From Salipiger bermudensis (GTDB lineage Bacteria; Pseudomonadota; Alphaproteobacteria; Rhodobacterales; Rhodobacteraceae), in NCBI RefSeq assembly GCF_020171625.1, contig NZ_JAIUZY010000001.1, positions 62,001 through 126,000 of the forward strand: a stretch of 64,000 bases of DNA, written 5' to 3'. A program made the position numbers and the translations under genes. Under the pieces are notes generated by a model. It searched no databases. It worked only from the letters and a program-made list of their open reading frames with translations, and was not told the origin of the DNA. Below are positions 7,647 through 15,899 of the stretch, one piece after another (the first letter of the stretch is position 1; each line of letters starts with the position of its first letter).

Positions 7647-9110
7647 ATGCAAACGAACGACCGCTCTCCGATCGACGCCCAGGGCCTGGATGTGCTCGAA
7701 GCCCGCCTGCGCGAGGATCTCGACTTCCTGTGCTACCCCGGCAAGGACTGGGTGCCGGCGCAGGAGGGCGTGAGCGATGTCGTCATCATCGGCGGCGGCA
7801 TGTGCGGCATGGTGGCTTGGCTCGGCCTGACCACCGGCGGCGTGCGCAACATCCGCGTGCTTGACCGCAACCCGACCGGCCTCGAGGGGCCGTGGCTCAA
7901 CTATGCGCGCATGGAGACGCTGCGCTCGCCCAAGACCCTGACCGGCCCGGCCTTCGGGCATGGCGCACTGACCTTTCAGGCGTGGTTCCGGGCCCAGAAC
8001 GGGCGCGAGGCGTGGGAGAAGATGGACAAGATCCCGCGGCCGATGTGGATGGACTACCTGCGCTGGTATCGCAAGGCGCTGAACGTGCCGGTGGAGAACG
8101 GCGTCTCGGTCGACAAGGTCGAGCCCGAGGGCGATCTGCTGCGGCTCACGGTCTCGGGCGCCGCCGGTGGCACCATCCTGACGCGCAAGCTGGTGTTCGC
8201 GACGGGCCGTGACGGCACCGGCGGGCCCAACATCCCGGGCTTCATCAAGGATCTGCCGCGCCGCTTCTGGGCGCACAGCGCCGACGAGATCGATTTCGAC
8301 GCGCTCAAGGGCAAGCGCGTGGCGGTGATCGGGGTCGGCGCCTCGGCGGTCGACAACGCCGCCGAAGCGCTCGAGCATGGCGCGGGCGAGGTGCGGCACC
8401 TGATCCGCCGCAAGGAAATGCCGACCATCAACAAGATGATGGGCATCGGCAGCTACGGCTTCACTGCCGGGTTTGCCGATCTGCCCGACGAATGGCGCTG
8501 GCGCTTCATGCAGTACAGCTTCACCACGCAGACGCCGCCGCCGCACGGCTCGACCCTGCGGGTGAGCCGCCATCCGAACGCGCATTTCCACTTCGGCAAG
8601 GCCACCACGCGCATCGAAGAGCGCGGCGACGCGGTCGAGGTGTTCTTTGCCGACGGCACCTCCTACGTGGCGGATTTCGTGATCCTCGGCACCGGGTTCA
8701 CCATCGACCCGATGGCGCGCACCGAGTTCGGCGAAGTGGCGGGCAAGATCCTGCTCTGGGAGGACGTCTACACCCCGCCCGAGGGCGAGGAGCAGGCCGA
8801 CCTGGGCCGGTTCCCCTATCTCAACCCCGATTTCACCTTCCGCGAGAAGGTGCCGGGCGAGGTGCCGTGGCTCAGCAAGGTCTACTGCTTCAACTACGGT
8901 GCCTCGGCCAGCCTCGGGAAGGTCAGCGGCGACATTCCCGGCGTCTCGGAAGGCGCGGCATGGCTGGCGAGGGCCATGGCGGCGACGCTTTACGCCGAGG
9001 ATCTGGAAACCCACTGGCAGGCGATGCTGGATTATGAGACCCCGGAGCTCGACGGCAGCGAATGGCAGCCGAGCGAGCTGACAGCGGCAAAGGAGGGGCA
9101 GGTGGCATGA
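7647..9110 (+). CDS. FAD/NAD(P)-dependent oxidoreductase, flavin monooxygenase-like
   Basis: This protein of about 487 residues has two dinucleotide-binding motifs: the FAD site DVVIIGGGMCGM (about residues 45-56) and the NAD(P) site VAVIGVGASAVDNA (about 225-238). The ATG/TG-containing segment FVILGTGFTID near residue 350 is also typical of class B flavin monooxygenases and their relatives. The start at 7647 has AGGA 8 nt upstream; an ATG three codons earlier has no good spacing. It probably oxygenates or oxidises an organic amine or carbonyl in the cytosol. It opens the second part of the cluster, 39 bp after the MFS gene. Its stop overlaps the next start (ATGA), so the product is made together with the two CMD-fold proteins. 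Confidence 0.82.
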   Translation: MQTNDRSPIDAQGLDVLEARLREDLDFLCYPGKDWVPAQEGVSDVVIIGGGMCGMVAWLGLTTGGVRNIRVLDRNPTGLEGPWLNYARMETLRSPKTLTGPAFGHGALTFQAWFRAQNGREAWEKMDKIPRPMWMDYLRWYRKALNVPVENGVSVDKVEPEGDLLRLTVSGAAGGTILTRKLVFATGRDGTGGPNIPGFIKDLPRRFWAHSADEIDFDALKGKRVAVIGVGASAVDNAAEALEHGAGEVRHLIRRKEMPTINKMMGIGSYGFTAGFADLPDEWRWRFMQYSFTTQTPPPHGSTLRVSRHPNAHFHFGKATTRIEERGDAVEVFFADGTSYVADFVILGTGFTIDPMARTEFGEVAGKILLWEDVYTPPEGEEQADLGRFPYLNPDFTFREKVPGEVPWLSKVYCFNYGASASLGKVSGDIPGVSEGAAWLARAMAATLYAEDLETHWQAMLDYETPELDGSEWQPSELTAAKEGQVA

Positions 9111-9589
9111 CCATCTTCGACAGCACGACACTGAGCGCCGCGGGCATCCCCGCAGGCAGCGCCACGGGCGCCGCGGCCGAGACCCGCAGCAACATCTTCG
9201 AGGCCACGCAGGCCGCTGAAGACGCGGTGCTGCGGCCCAAGCAGGCGGGCGCCTTCCCGCACGGCTTGCGCGCGGCGCTGGCGGCGCGGATCGCCAACGC
9301 GGCGGGCGAGAACGACCTTGCCGAGCGCTACCTTGCCGGGGCGGGCGACATGGCCGGGCTGGCCGATCCCTCGCGCGACGGCGAGGACGAGGGGCTGGCG
9401 CCCGTGGTGGGGTTTGCGGACAAGGCTGCGAACCACACCCGCGATATCCTCGCCGAGGACATCTCGACGCTGCAGGCCGCTGGCGTAGAAGACGCCGACA
9501 TCGTGCGGCTTTGCGAACTGGTCGCCTTCGTGGCTTACCAGCTGCGCGTGGTCGCCGGGCTGCGCCTGATGAAGGGAGCCACTGCATGA
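9107..9589 (+). CDS. CMD-domain protein without the CxxC motif
   Basis: This 160-residue protein has the all-helical carboxymuconolactone decarboxylase/AhpD-like pattern (LRAALAARIANAAGENDLAERY, DIVRLCELVAFVAYQLRVVA). It contains one cysteine only and lacks the CxxC...H active site. It starts inside an ATGA overlap with AGGAGG upstream, and its stop overlaps the start of the next gene. From memory it resembles the small 'CMD domain protein, Avi_7170 family' that is found paired with a peroxidase-like partner (Avi_7169 family); I could not test that. It is probably a structural or substrate-handling partner of the next protein and of the flavoenzyme before it. Confidence 0.7.
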   Translation: MTIFDSTTLSAAGIPAGSATGAAAETRSNIFEATQAAEDAVLRPKQAGAFPHGLRAALAARIANAAGENDLAERYLAGAGDMAGLADPSRDGEDEGLAPVVGFADKAANHTRDILAEDISTLQAAGVEDADIVRLCELVAFVAYQLRVVAGLRLMKGATA

Positions 9590-10173
9590 GCCGCATCGTT
9601 CACAAGTTCACCCGCACCGTCCCGCAATGGCAGCCGCGCGTCACGCCGGTGGATCTGCAGGAGGCGAGCGAAGAGCAGCTTGACGCGCTGTCGGTGACGC
9701 CGTCGAACACCAAGGTCTCGGCCTATGTGCTGACGCTGGCCCATGACGTGGAAAGCCTCAAGGTGCGCTCGCCACTGTTCAACGCGATCATGTACGACCC
9801 GGGTGGCATGTCGCGGGCTGAGCGCGAGCTGGGCGCCATCGGCGCCAGCATGGTCAACCGCTGCATCTATTGCGCCGCGGTCCATGCCGACCGTCACGCC
9901 AAGCTCGAGAAGGACACCGCGGTCACCGACGAACTTTTCGCAAAGGGTGAGAAGGCGGATCTAAGCCCCCGCAATCGTGCGATTTTCGACTTTGCGCGCA
10001 AGCTGTCGGAAAGTCCGGTTGCGGCGGATGAGGCCGACATGGCCAACTTGCGCGAGGCCGGCCTGAACGACGAGGAAATCCTCGACCTGATCCTGTCGAC
10101 CTCACTCTTCGGCTGGGCCAACCGGCTGATGCACGTGCTGGGCGATCCGGTCCGCGAAGAGGTGTCGGCATGA
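9586..10173 (+). CDS. AhpD/alkylhydroperoxidase-domain protein
   Basis: This 195-residue protein carries the AhpD-type redox motif NRCIYCAAVHADRH (Cys93, Cys96, His100), preceded by the acidic helix MSRAERELGAIGASMVN. The rest is helical and ends with LFGWANRLMHVLGDP, typical of peroxidase-related CMD enzymes. Such proteins reduce peroxides or act as accessory reductases in oxidative pathways. It is translationally coupled on both sides (ATGA overlaps). With the preceding CMD protein and the flavin monooxygenase it may remove hydroperoxide or process an unstable oxygenated product. Confidence 0.82.
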   Translation: MSRIVHKFTRTVPQWQPRVTPVDLQEASEEQLDALSVTPSNTKVSAYVLTLAHDVESLKVRSPLFNAIMYDPGGMSRAERELGAIGASMVNRCIYCAAVHADRHAKLEKDTAVTDELFAKGEKADLSPRNRAIFDFARKLSESPVAADEADMANLREAGLNDEEILDLILSTSLFGWANRLMHVLGDPVREEVSA

Positions 10174-11270
10174 GCTGCAAGGTCGGGATTGCCGGTGCCG
10201 GCTCCATCGCCTTCGGCAGCGCCGCGCTGCTGCACCACAACGGTCACGCGCCGATGCTGTGGTCGCCCTCGGGGGCGTCCACCAAGGCGCTCGCGGACGG
10301 CCCGCTCGAGGCCACCGGCGCCATCGAGACGGTCTTCGCCCCGCGCGTCGCCACCTCGGCGCAGGAACTGGCCGAGCAGAACGACGCCCTCCTGATCGCG
10401 CTGCCGGGCTACGGCCACAAGGCGGTGTTCGATGCGCTGGCGCCGCATATCCGCGACGGCCAGCACGTCATCATCAGCAGCCACGCCTCGCTGGGCGCGG
10501 TCTACCTGATGCAGAAGCTGGCCGAGCGCGGCGTCGACGCCGCGATCACCGCGTGGGGCACCACCGTGGTCACCGGGCGGCGCGGCGAGGGGACCGGCGT
10601 CAAGGTCAACACCGTGCGCAAGAAGGTCGATCTCTGCACCGTGCCCGAGGCGCGCTCGGATTGCGCGCTGGCGGTCTGCACCAAGCTCTTCGGCGATGTC
10701 TTCGTGCCGCGCGACGGGCTGCTGGCGATCTCGCTGTCGAACCTCAACCCGCAGAACCACCTCGGCATCGCGCTTGGCAACATCACCCGGATGGAGCGTG
10801 GCGAGACCTGGAGCCAGGGCCAGAACGTGACCCCCAAGGTCGGCGCGCTGCTCGAGGCGCTGGACGCCGAGCGGCTCGAGATCGTGGCGGCGCTGGGGCT
10901 GCAGACGAAGACCATCTTCGAGCATTTCAGCCAGAGCTTCCATGTGCCGATCTCGACCATCTCCGAGATGAACCAGCAGATGCACGCGCAGGGCAATGGC
11001 GGCACCGGGCCGGCGACCGCCGACAGCCGCTACGTGACCGAGGATGTGCCCTACGGGCTGCAGCTCACCGCCGTGCTTGGCCGCCTCGTGGGCAAGCCGG
11101 CCGACCTGCACGAGGCCGGGATCAAGATCTTCTCGGCCATGTATGGCCGCGATTTCGCCGCCGAGAACGAATTGCTGAACGCGCTGGAGCTGGGCGGCTA
11201 CAGCCTCGACGATCTGCGTCAGGCCGCCCGTACCGGCCTGCTGCGCAAGACGCCCGAACCGGCGTCCTGA
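10170..11270 (+). CDS. Octopine/nopaline dehydrogenase family protein
   Basis: This 366-residue NAD(P)-dependent dehydrogenase has the N-terminal Rossmann motif GIAGAGSIAFGSAALL and a C-terminal octopine/nopaline dehydrogenase domain (NPQNHLGIALGNITRMERGE, then DVPYGLQLTAVLGRLVGKPA). Family members make or cleave opines, secondary amines joining an amino acid to a keto acid. Here it sits directly upstream of a complete ABC importer and is coupled to the AhpD-like gene by an ATGA overlap. Oxidative cleavage of an imported opine-like amine is therefore a reasonable guess. The exact substrate, and whether it uses NAD or NADP, is not determined. Confidence 0.85.
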   Translation: MSCKVGIAGAGSIAFGSAALLHHNGHAPMLWSPSGASTKALADGPLEATGAIETVFAPRVATSAQELAEQNDALLIALPGYGHKAVFDALAPHIRDGQHVIISSHASLGAVYLMQKLAERGVDAAITAWGTTVVTGRRGEGTGVKVNTVRKKVDLCTVPEARSDCALAVCTKLFGDVFVPRDGLLAISLSNLNPQNHLGIALGNITRMERGETWSQGQNVTPKVGALLEALDAERLEIVAALGLQTKTIFEHFSQSFHVPISTISEMNQQMHAQGNGGTGPATADSRYVTEDVPYGLQLTAVLGRLVGKPADLHEAGIKIFSAMYGRDFAAENELLNALELGGYSLDDLRQAARTGLLRKTPEPAS

Positions 11271-11313
11271 CGATAAAAACGATACGGACACCAACCTTCA
11301 GGGAGACGACCCC

Positions 11314-12420
11314 ATGACCAAACTCATTCTCAACCGTCGGAAGTTCCTCAACACCGCGGCGCTGACCGGTGCAGCGCTCGCGAGCCCCGCCTACCTGCGT
11401 CGTGCCCACGCGCAGGGCGGCGAGGTCAACATCTGGACCTATAACGACTTCGTTCCGGAAGCCTTCAAGGAGCAGTTCGAATCCGAGACCGGCATCAAGG
11501 TCAACGTCCGCCTCGTCGACGACCAGGGCAAGCAGTTCAACCTGCTGGCCGCCGAAGCGCCGAACCCGTCGGTCGACATCATGACCGTGGCCGGCCACCG
11601 CTTCCTCCAGTTCATCGAGAGCGACCTGCTGGCGCCGCTCGACACCGACCGTCTGAGCAACTGGAGCAACATCAACCCGACCTTCTCGGAATCCGACTGG
11701 TCGACCATCAACGGCGAGAAGTGGGGCGCCCCGATCCTGTCGGGCATGGAGGTGCTGGCCTACAACTCCGACTACGTCACGCCGGAAGAGGCCGAGACGT
11801 GGGACACGCTCTTCAGCGAGAAATACAAGGGCCAGACCGCCTATATCATCCAGGACATGATGTCGATCATCATGCTCAAGATGGGCTATGACGGCAACAT
11901 GGTCGCCTATCTCGATGATCCGGAGAAGGCTGCCGCCGTCGTGGAGGAAGCCAAGAATTTCCTGATCGAGCACAAGCCGCTGGTGCGCAAGTACTATGAC
12001 GGCGGCGCCGAGTTCCAGCAGATGATGGTCAACCAGGACATCCTGCTCGGCCACTCGTGGAACGGCCCGGCGGCGGCCCTCATCAATGACGGCTTCCCGC
12101 TTGGCATGGCGATCCCGAAGGAAGGCTCCTACGGCTTCGTCTACACCTACAACATCGCCAAGAACTGCCCGAACCCGGACAACGCCTACACCTTCCTCAA
12201 CGCGATCCTCGCATCGCCCGAGATCGGTGCCGCGATGACCAAGGCGTCGGGTTTCATCTCGACCTACAAGGACGCGTCGAACCACCTCAGCGAGCTCGAG
12301 AAGAAGTCGACCTCGTTCCCGGACGAGCAGCTCGCGAACCTGCAGTTCTTCCGCGCCGAGGCGAACGACCTGAAATACAGCCTCGTCGATCCGGCCGTCG
12401 AGGCGATCAAGGCCGCGTAA
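11314..12420 (+). CDS. Polyamine-type ABC transporter substrate-binding protein, Tat-exported
   Basis: This 368-residue periplasmic binding protein starts with a twin-arginine signal (NRRKFLNTAALTGAALA) and a likely cleavage after AHA at residue 33. The mature part follows the PotD/PotF fold (VNIWTYNDFVPEAFKEQFES, then GAPILSGMEVLAYNSDYV). Tat export suggests folding in the cytoplasm before secretion, which is common for such proteins in Roseobacters. It is the first of four genes encoding a full importer, 43 bp after the octopine-dehydrogenase-like gene and preceded by GGGAGACGA. Ligands of this class include putrescine, spermidine and other amines. Confidence 0.88.
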   Translation: MTKLILNRRKFLNTAALTGAALASPAYLRRAHAQGGEVNIWTYNDFVPEAFKEQFESETGIKVNVRLVDDQGKQFNLLAAEAPNPSVDIMTVAGHRFLQFIESDLLAPLDTDRLSNWSNINPTFSESDWSTINGEKWGAPILSGMEVLAYNSDYVTPEEAETWDTLFSEKYKGQTAYIIQDMMSIIMLKMGYDGNMVAYLDDPEKAAAVVEEAKNFLIEHKPLVRKYYDGGAEFQQMMVNQDILLGHSWNGPAAALINDGFPLGMAIPKEGSYGFVYTYNIAKNCPNPDNAYTFLNAILASPEIGAAMTKASGFISTYKDASNHLSELEKKSTSFPDEQLANLQFFRAEANDLKYSLVDPAVEAIKAA

Positions 12421-12517
12421 GCGCTCCCCACGCATCGATATCCGTCCGCCGCGCCGCAGGGCCGGCGGGCGGGTCCCTCACACGACCCGCCGTCGTTCCT
12501 CTCGAAAGGAAGACCCA

Positions 12518-13504
12518 ATGACCTATGACGCATCCGCGCGCGAAGAACGCGGGGCCGTCGCGGAGAGCGCCTCCGACCGCACCTTCTGGGGACGCCTGTC
12601 GAGCTGGGCGCCGTACCGGTGGCTTGCATCCTTCGCCACCGCGTCGCCGCGCCGTCAGTTCATCATCCTCGCGGTGTTCCCGATCCTGTGGGTGCTGACC
12701 CAACACCTCGGGCCGATGCTGCAGATGCTGCGCGTGTCGCTGACCGACGCCTACCCGGTGGCGCCCGGCGTCGAGCAGCATTTCACCTTCGACAACTACC
12801 TGAGCTTCTTCGGCGACAGCATCTTCTGGATGCCGTTCTTCCGCACTCTGATCTTTGCCGGGGTGTTCACCTTCTGCACCCTGATCATCACCTACCCGGT
12901 GGCCTATTTCCTGGCCCGGCACGTGAGCCCCAAGAACCGGATGCTGCTGTTGCTGCTGCTGCTGATCCCGTTCTGGGTCGGTGAGATCGTGCGCACCTAT
13001 GCCATCATGATCCTGCTCGGCAACACCGGCGCGGTGAACATGGTGCTGCGCTTCCTCGGCCTGATCGACCGGCCGATCCCGTTCATGTACACGAGCTTTT
13101 CCATGGGGGTGGGCATCGTCTACCTCACCGCGCTCTACATGCTGCTGCCGCTCTACTCGTCGCTCGAGAAGCTGCCGAAGTCGATGAACGAGGCCGCGGC
13201 CGACCTCGGCGCGGGCGCGTGGACGCGGTTCCGCCGCATCACCCTGCCGATGACGCTCGAGGGGATCTCGTCGGGCTGCACGCTGGTGTTCCTGATCTCG
13301 ACCGGCTTCTACGCCACGCCGGTGCTGCTGGGCGGGCCGTCGACCACGGTGTTCGCCGAAACCATCGCGGGCTTCTTCCACGTGGCCGGCGACCAGTGGC
13401 CCACCGGCGCGGCCTTTGCCGTCATCATGTTCCTCGCGGCGCTGCTCATCACCACCGCCTTCCAGCGGCTGATGACCGCGCTGCGCAAGGGAGACACCAA
13501 ATGA
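12518..13504 (+). CDS. Spermidine/putrescine-type ABC transporter permease (PotB-like)
   Basis: This 328-residue inner-membrane permease has about six helices after an extended cytoplasmic N-terminus of some 45 residues. The EAA loop that contacts the ATPase is MNEAAADLGAGAWTRFRRIT followed by LPMTLEG. An AGGAAGA ribosome-binding site precedes the ATG. Its stop overlaps the next permease start (ATGA), the usual potB-potC arrangement. It forms the membrane channel of the importer with the following protein. Confidence 0.9.
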   Translation: MTYDASAREERGAVAESASDRTFWGRLSSWAPYRWLASFATASPRRQFIILAVFPILWVLTQHLGPMLQMLRVSLTDAYPVAPGVEQHFTFDNYLSFFGDSIFWMPFFRTLIFAGVFTFCTLIITYPVAYFLARHVSPKNRMLLLLLLLIPFWVGEIVRTYAIMILLGNTGAVNMVLRFLGLIDRPIPFMYTSFSMGVGIVYLTALYMLLPLYSSLEKLPKSMNEAAADLGAGAWTRFRRITLPMTLEGISSGCTLVFLISTGFYATPVLLGGPSTTVFAETIAGFFHVAGDQWPTGAAFAVIMFLAALLITTAFQRLMTALRKGDTK

Positions 13505-14286
13505 CCCGTCACAACCGCATCCTGCTGTCCTGCGTCTACTGGGCCTTCGTGGCCTATGTCTTCGTGCCGCTGATCCTGATGGTGACGATGGGCTTCAAGG
13601 ACAGCAACTTCATCGGCTTCCCGATCCGGTCGTGGACCCTCGACTGGTACACCGGCGTGCTGGCAGACACCGAGACGCTGACCGCGTTCGGCTACTCGGT
13701 GAGCATCGCGGTGCTCTCGACGGTGTTCTCGGTGATCGTGGGCACCTGGATCGCGGTGCTGCTCGAGGGGCGCAAGTTCTGGGGCCGGGCGGCGATCTTC
13801 GGCATGACGGTGCTGCCGGCGCTGATCCCGGGCATCATCTCGGCCATCGCGTTCCGGATCTACGCCCGCTATCTCGGCATCGAGCCGGGCATGGGCGCCA
13901 TCGTCTGGAGCCACGCGGTGCACAACGTGCCCTTCGTGGTGCTGGTTGTGATGGCGCGGCTCTCGACCCTGCCGAAAAGCCAGATCGAGGCCGCCCGCGA
14001 CCTTGGCGCCGACCCGCTGATCGCTTTCCTGCGCATCACCTTTCCCTATCTCGTGCCGGCGATCATGGGCGCGAGCATCTTCTGTCTTCTCCTCAGCTTC
14101 GACGATTTCGTGCGCTCGTTCTTCCTGGGGGGCTACGAGCCGACCCTGCCGGTGCTGATCTTCGCCAAGCTGAAATCGGGCATGTCGCCCGAGATCAACG
14201 CCATCGCGACCGTGGCGCTGGTCATGACTGCCGTGATCGGCGTCTGGGCCGAGCGTTTCACCCGCCGCATGAACAAGGATAGCTGA
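13501..14286 (+). CDS. Spermidine/putrescine-type ABC transporter permease (PotC-like)
   Basis: This 261-residue permease has six predicted helices and the EAA motif IEAARDLGADPLIAFLRITF. The periplasmic loop after helix 1 (GFKDSNFIGFPIRSWTLDWY) matches the PotC pattern, where the loop after the first helix positions the binding protein. It overlaps the preceding permease gene by 4 nt and ends 3 nt before the ATPase start, so all subunits should be made at similar levels. Confidence 0.9.
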   Translation: MTRHNRILLSCVYWAFVAYVFVPLILMVTMGFKDSNFIGFPIRSWTLDWYTGVLADTETLTAFGYSVSIAVLSTVFSVIVGTWIAVLLEGRKFWGRAAIFGMTVLPALIPGIISAIAFRIYARYLGIEPGMGAIVWSHAVHNVPFVVLVVMARLSTLPKSQIEAARDLGADPLIAFLRITFPYLVPAIMGASIFCLLLSFDDFVRSFFLGGYEPTLPVLIFAKLKSGMSPEINAIATVALVMTAVIGVWAERFTRRMNKDS

Positions 14287-14289
14287 TCC

Positions 14290-15372
14290 ATGTCTTCTGA
14301 TCCTCTCGTCCGCCTCGAAGGCGTCACCAAGCGCTTCGGCGACACCGTGGCGCTGGACGACCTGACGCTCGACATCGCGCAGGGCGAGTTCGTCACCTTC
14401 CTCGGCCCGTCGGGCTGCGGCAAGTCCACCACGCTGCGCATCCTCGGCGGCTTCGAGCAGCCGACCAGCGGCCGGGTGCTGCTGCGTGGCGACGACGTGA
14501 CCAAGCGCCCGCCGGAGAAGCGTAACGTCAACATGGTGTTCCAGGACTACGCGCTGTTCCCGCACATGACGGTGCGCCAGAACATCGGCTTCGGGCTCGA
14601 GCTCAAGGGGCTGGGCAAATCCGCCATCGCCAAGCGGCAGGACGAGATTATGTCCTTCCTCGAGCTGACCGCCTATGGCGACCGCTACCCGGCGCAGCTT
14701 TCGGGTGGCCAGAGGCAGCGCGTGGCGCTGGCGCGCGCCCTTGCGCCCGATCCCGCGCTGCTGCTGCTCGACGAGCCGCTCGGCGCGCTCGACGCCAAGC
14801 TGCGCGGACAGGTGCAGCAGGAGCTGAAATCGATCCAGCGCCGCACCGACAAGACCTTCTTCTTCGTCACCCATGACCAGGAAGAGGCGCTGACCATGTC
14901 GGACCGCATCGTGGTGATGAACAAGGGCCGCGTGGAGCAGGACGGCACGCCGGAAGAGCTCTACTTCCACCCGGCCTCGCGCTTCGTGGCCGAGTTCATC
15001 GGCGAGACCAACCTGCTCACCGGCGAGCTGCGCGGCACCGAGGGTGACGCGGTGGTGATGGACTGGTTCGGCAACACCCTGCGCGGCCATGCGCCGGGCG
15101 GCGTGCCGGAGGCCGGCGCGCCGATCACCGCGTCGGTGCGGCTCGAGCGGCTGGGCTTCCACGCCGAACGCCCGTCGACCGCCAACGCCGTGCAGGGCAG
15201 GGTGGTCGGCAAGACCTTCCTCGGCAGCCGGATGGCGCTCGACCTGAGGGTCGAGGAGGCCAACGGCGCCACGCTCAAGGCCTATGTCGACGCCGATACC
15301 GGCCAGTCGGTTGGCGAGGCACCGGTCTGGATCGGCTGGGACCAGAGCAGCATGGCGGTGTTGCGCGACTGA
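14290..15372 (+). CDS. Spermidine/putrescine-type ABC transporter ATPase (PotA-like)
   Basis: This 360-residue ATPase has Walker A GPSGCGKS (about residue 38), the signature SGGQRQRVALARAL, Walker B LLLLDEPLGALD, and the switch His in FFVTHDQEEAL. The C-terminal third (from about residue 240) is a TOBE-type regulatory domain, as in PotA and FbpC. It energises the two permeases encoded just upstream. A terminator follows 28 nt after the stop, marking the end of the cluster. Confidence 0.92.
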   Translation: MSSDPLVRLEGVTKRFGDTVALDDLTLDIAQGEFVTFLGPSGCGKSTTLRILGGFEQPTSGRVLLRGDDVTKRPPEKRNVNMVFQDYALFPHMTVRQNIGFGLELKGLGKSAIAKRQDEIMSFLELTAYGDRYPAQLSGGQRQRVALARALAPDPALLLLDEPLGALDAKLRGQVQQELKSIQRRTDKTFFFVTHDQEEALTMSDRIVVMNKGRVEQDGTPEELYFHPASRFVAEFIGETNLLTGELRGTEGDAVVMDWFGNTLRGHAPGGVPEAGAPITASVRLERLGFHAERPSTANAVQGRVVGKTFLGSRMALDLRVEEANGATLKAYVDADTGQSVGEAPVWIGWDQSSMAVLRD

Positions 15373-15400
15373 GGTTCCAAGCTGGGCTTCGGAGAAGGGA

Positions 15401-15430
15401 AAGGCGGGCCGGGTGGTCCGCCTTTTTCTT
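15401..15430 (+). terminator. Rho-independent terminator of the transporter operon
   Basis: The stem AAGGCGG / CCGCCTT with a 10-nt loop is followed by TTTCTTT. It closes the 10-gene cluster 28 nt after the ATPase stop. Confidence 0.85.
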
Positions 15431-15483
15431 TGGTTTGGGGCCGAGGGAGGCCGCGTTCAGCGCATGACACCTGAGCGCAGTTC

Positions 15484-15816
15484 GCGCGGAATAAAGGCCG
15501 AAGGCCGCCGCGCCATCGCCGGCCCGCCCCCCGGGCTGGCGATCTGGTGAGGTCGGTACAACGTGTTGAGGTCCTTCGGACGTGGCCGGGATAAAACGCG
15601 AGGTTCGGAGCATGGATCGCCATCCCGCGGGCAGGCGATGGCGCGGCAGGTCGCTTGGCTTGGTCAGCGTTCCCCAAAAGCAAAAAAAACGGACCCGAGG
15701 GCCGGCTTTTCCTTATCTCAGCCGCGAATTTTTCCCCTAGGTGCCGCCGCGCCCGTCGACAGCCCGTCGGGGCGGGCCGGCGATGGGCGCGGCGGCCTGC
15801 GGCCTTGATTCCGCGC
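15484..15816. repeat. Long imperfect inverted repeat in a gene-free gap
   Basis: Two arms of about 54 bp, 15484-15537 and 15761-15816, are near-reverse complements. Shared blocks on the right arm include GGCGGGCCGGCGATGG, GCGCGGCGGCCT and ATTCCGCGC. They differ by a few substitutions and two small indels and enclose about 220 bp. The whole 15373-15899 gap holds no credible gene. The structure resembles a REP/MITE-like intergenic element. Confidence 0.7.
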
Positions 15817-15846
15817 CTTGGCGAGACGGATGGAGGCGCTCGAACG

Positions 15847-15874
15847 AAAAAAGCGGACCCGAGGGCCCGCTTTT
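15847..15874 (-). terminator. Terminator of the DEAD-box helicase gene
   Basis: The stem AAAAGCGG...CCGCTTTT with an inner CC-CGAG-GG is followed on the minus strand by TTTTTTCG. It lies about 26 nt past the helicase stop. A diverged copy of the same hairpin lies near 15683-15712. Confidence 0.85.
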
Positions 15875-15899
15875 CCGTGTCTTTAAGGGAACGTCCGGC

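Noticed and set aside
7230-9596. Very long leftward open frame (about 788 codons) opposite the flavoenzyme and CMD genes
   Set aside because: It is Arg/Ala/Pro-rich low-complexity sequence on the complementary strand of well-supported genes, a common artefact of GC-rich DNA.
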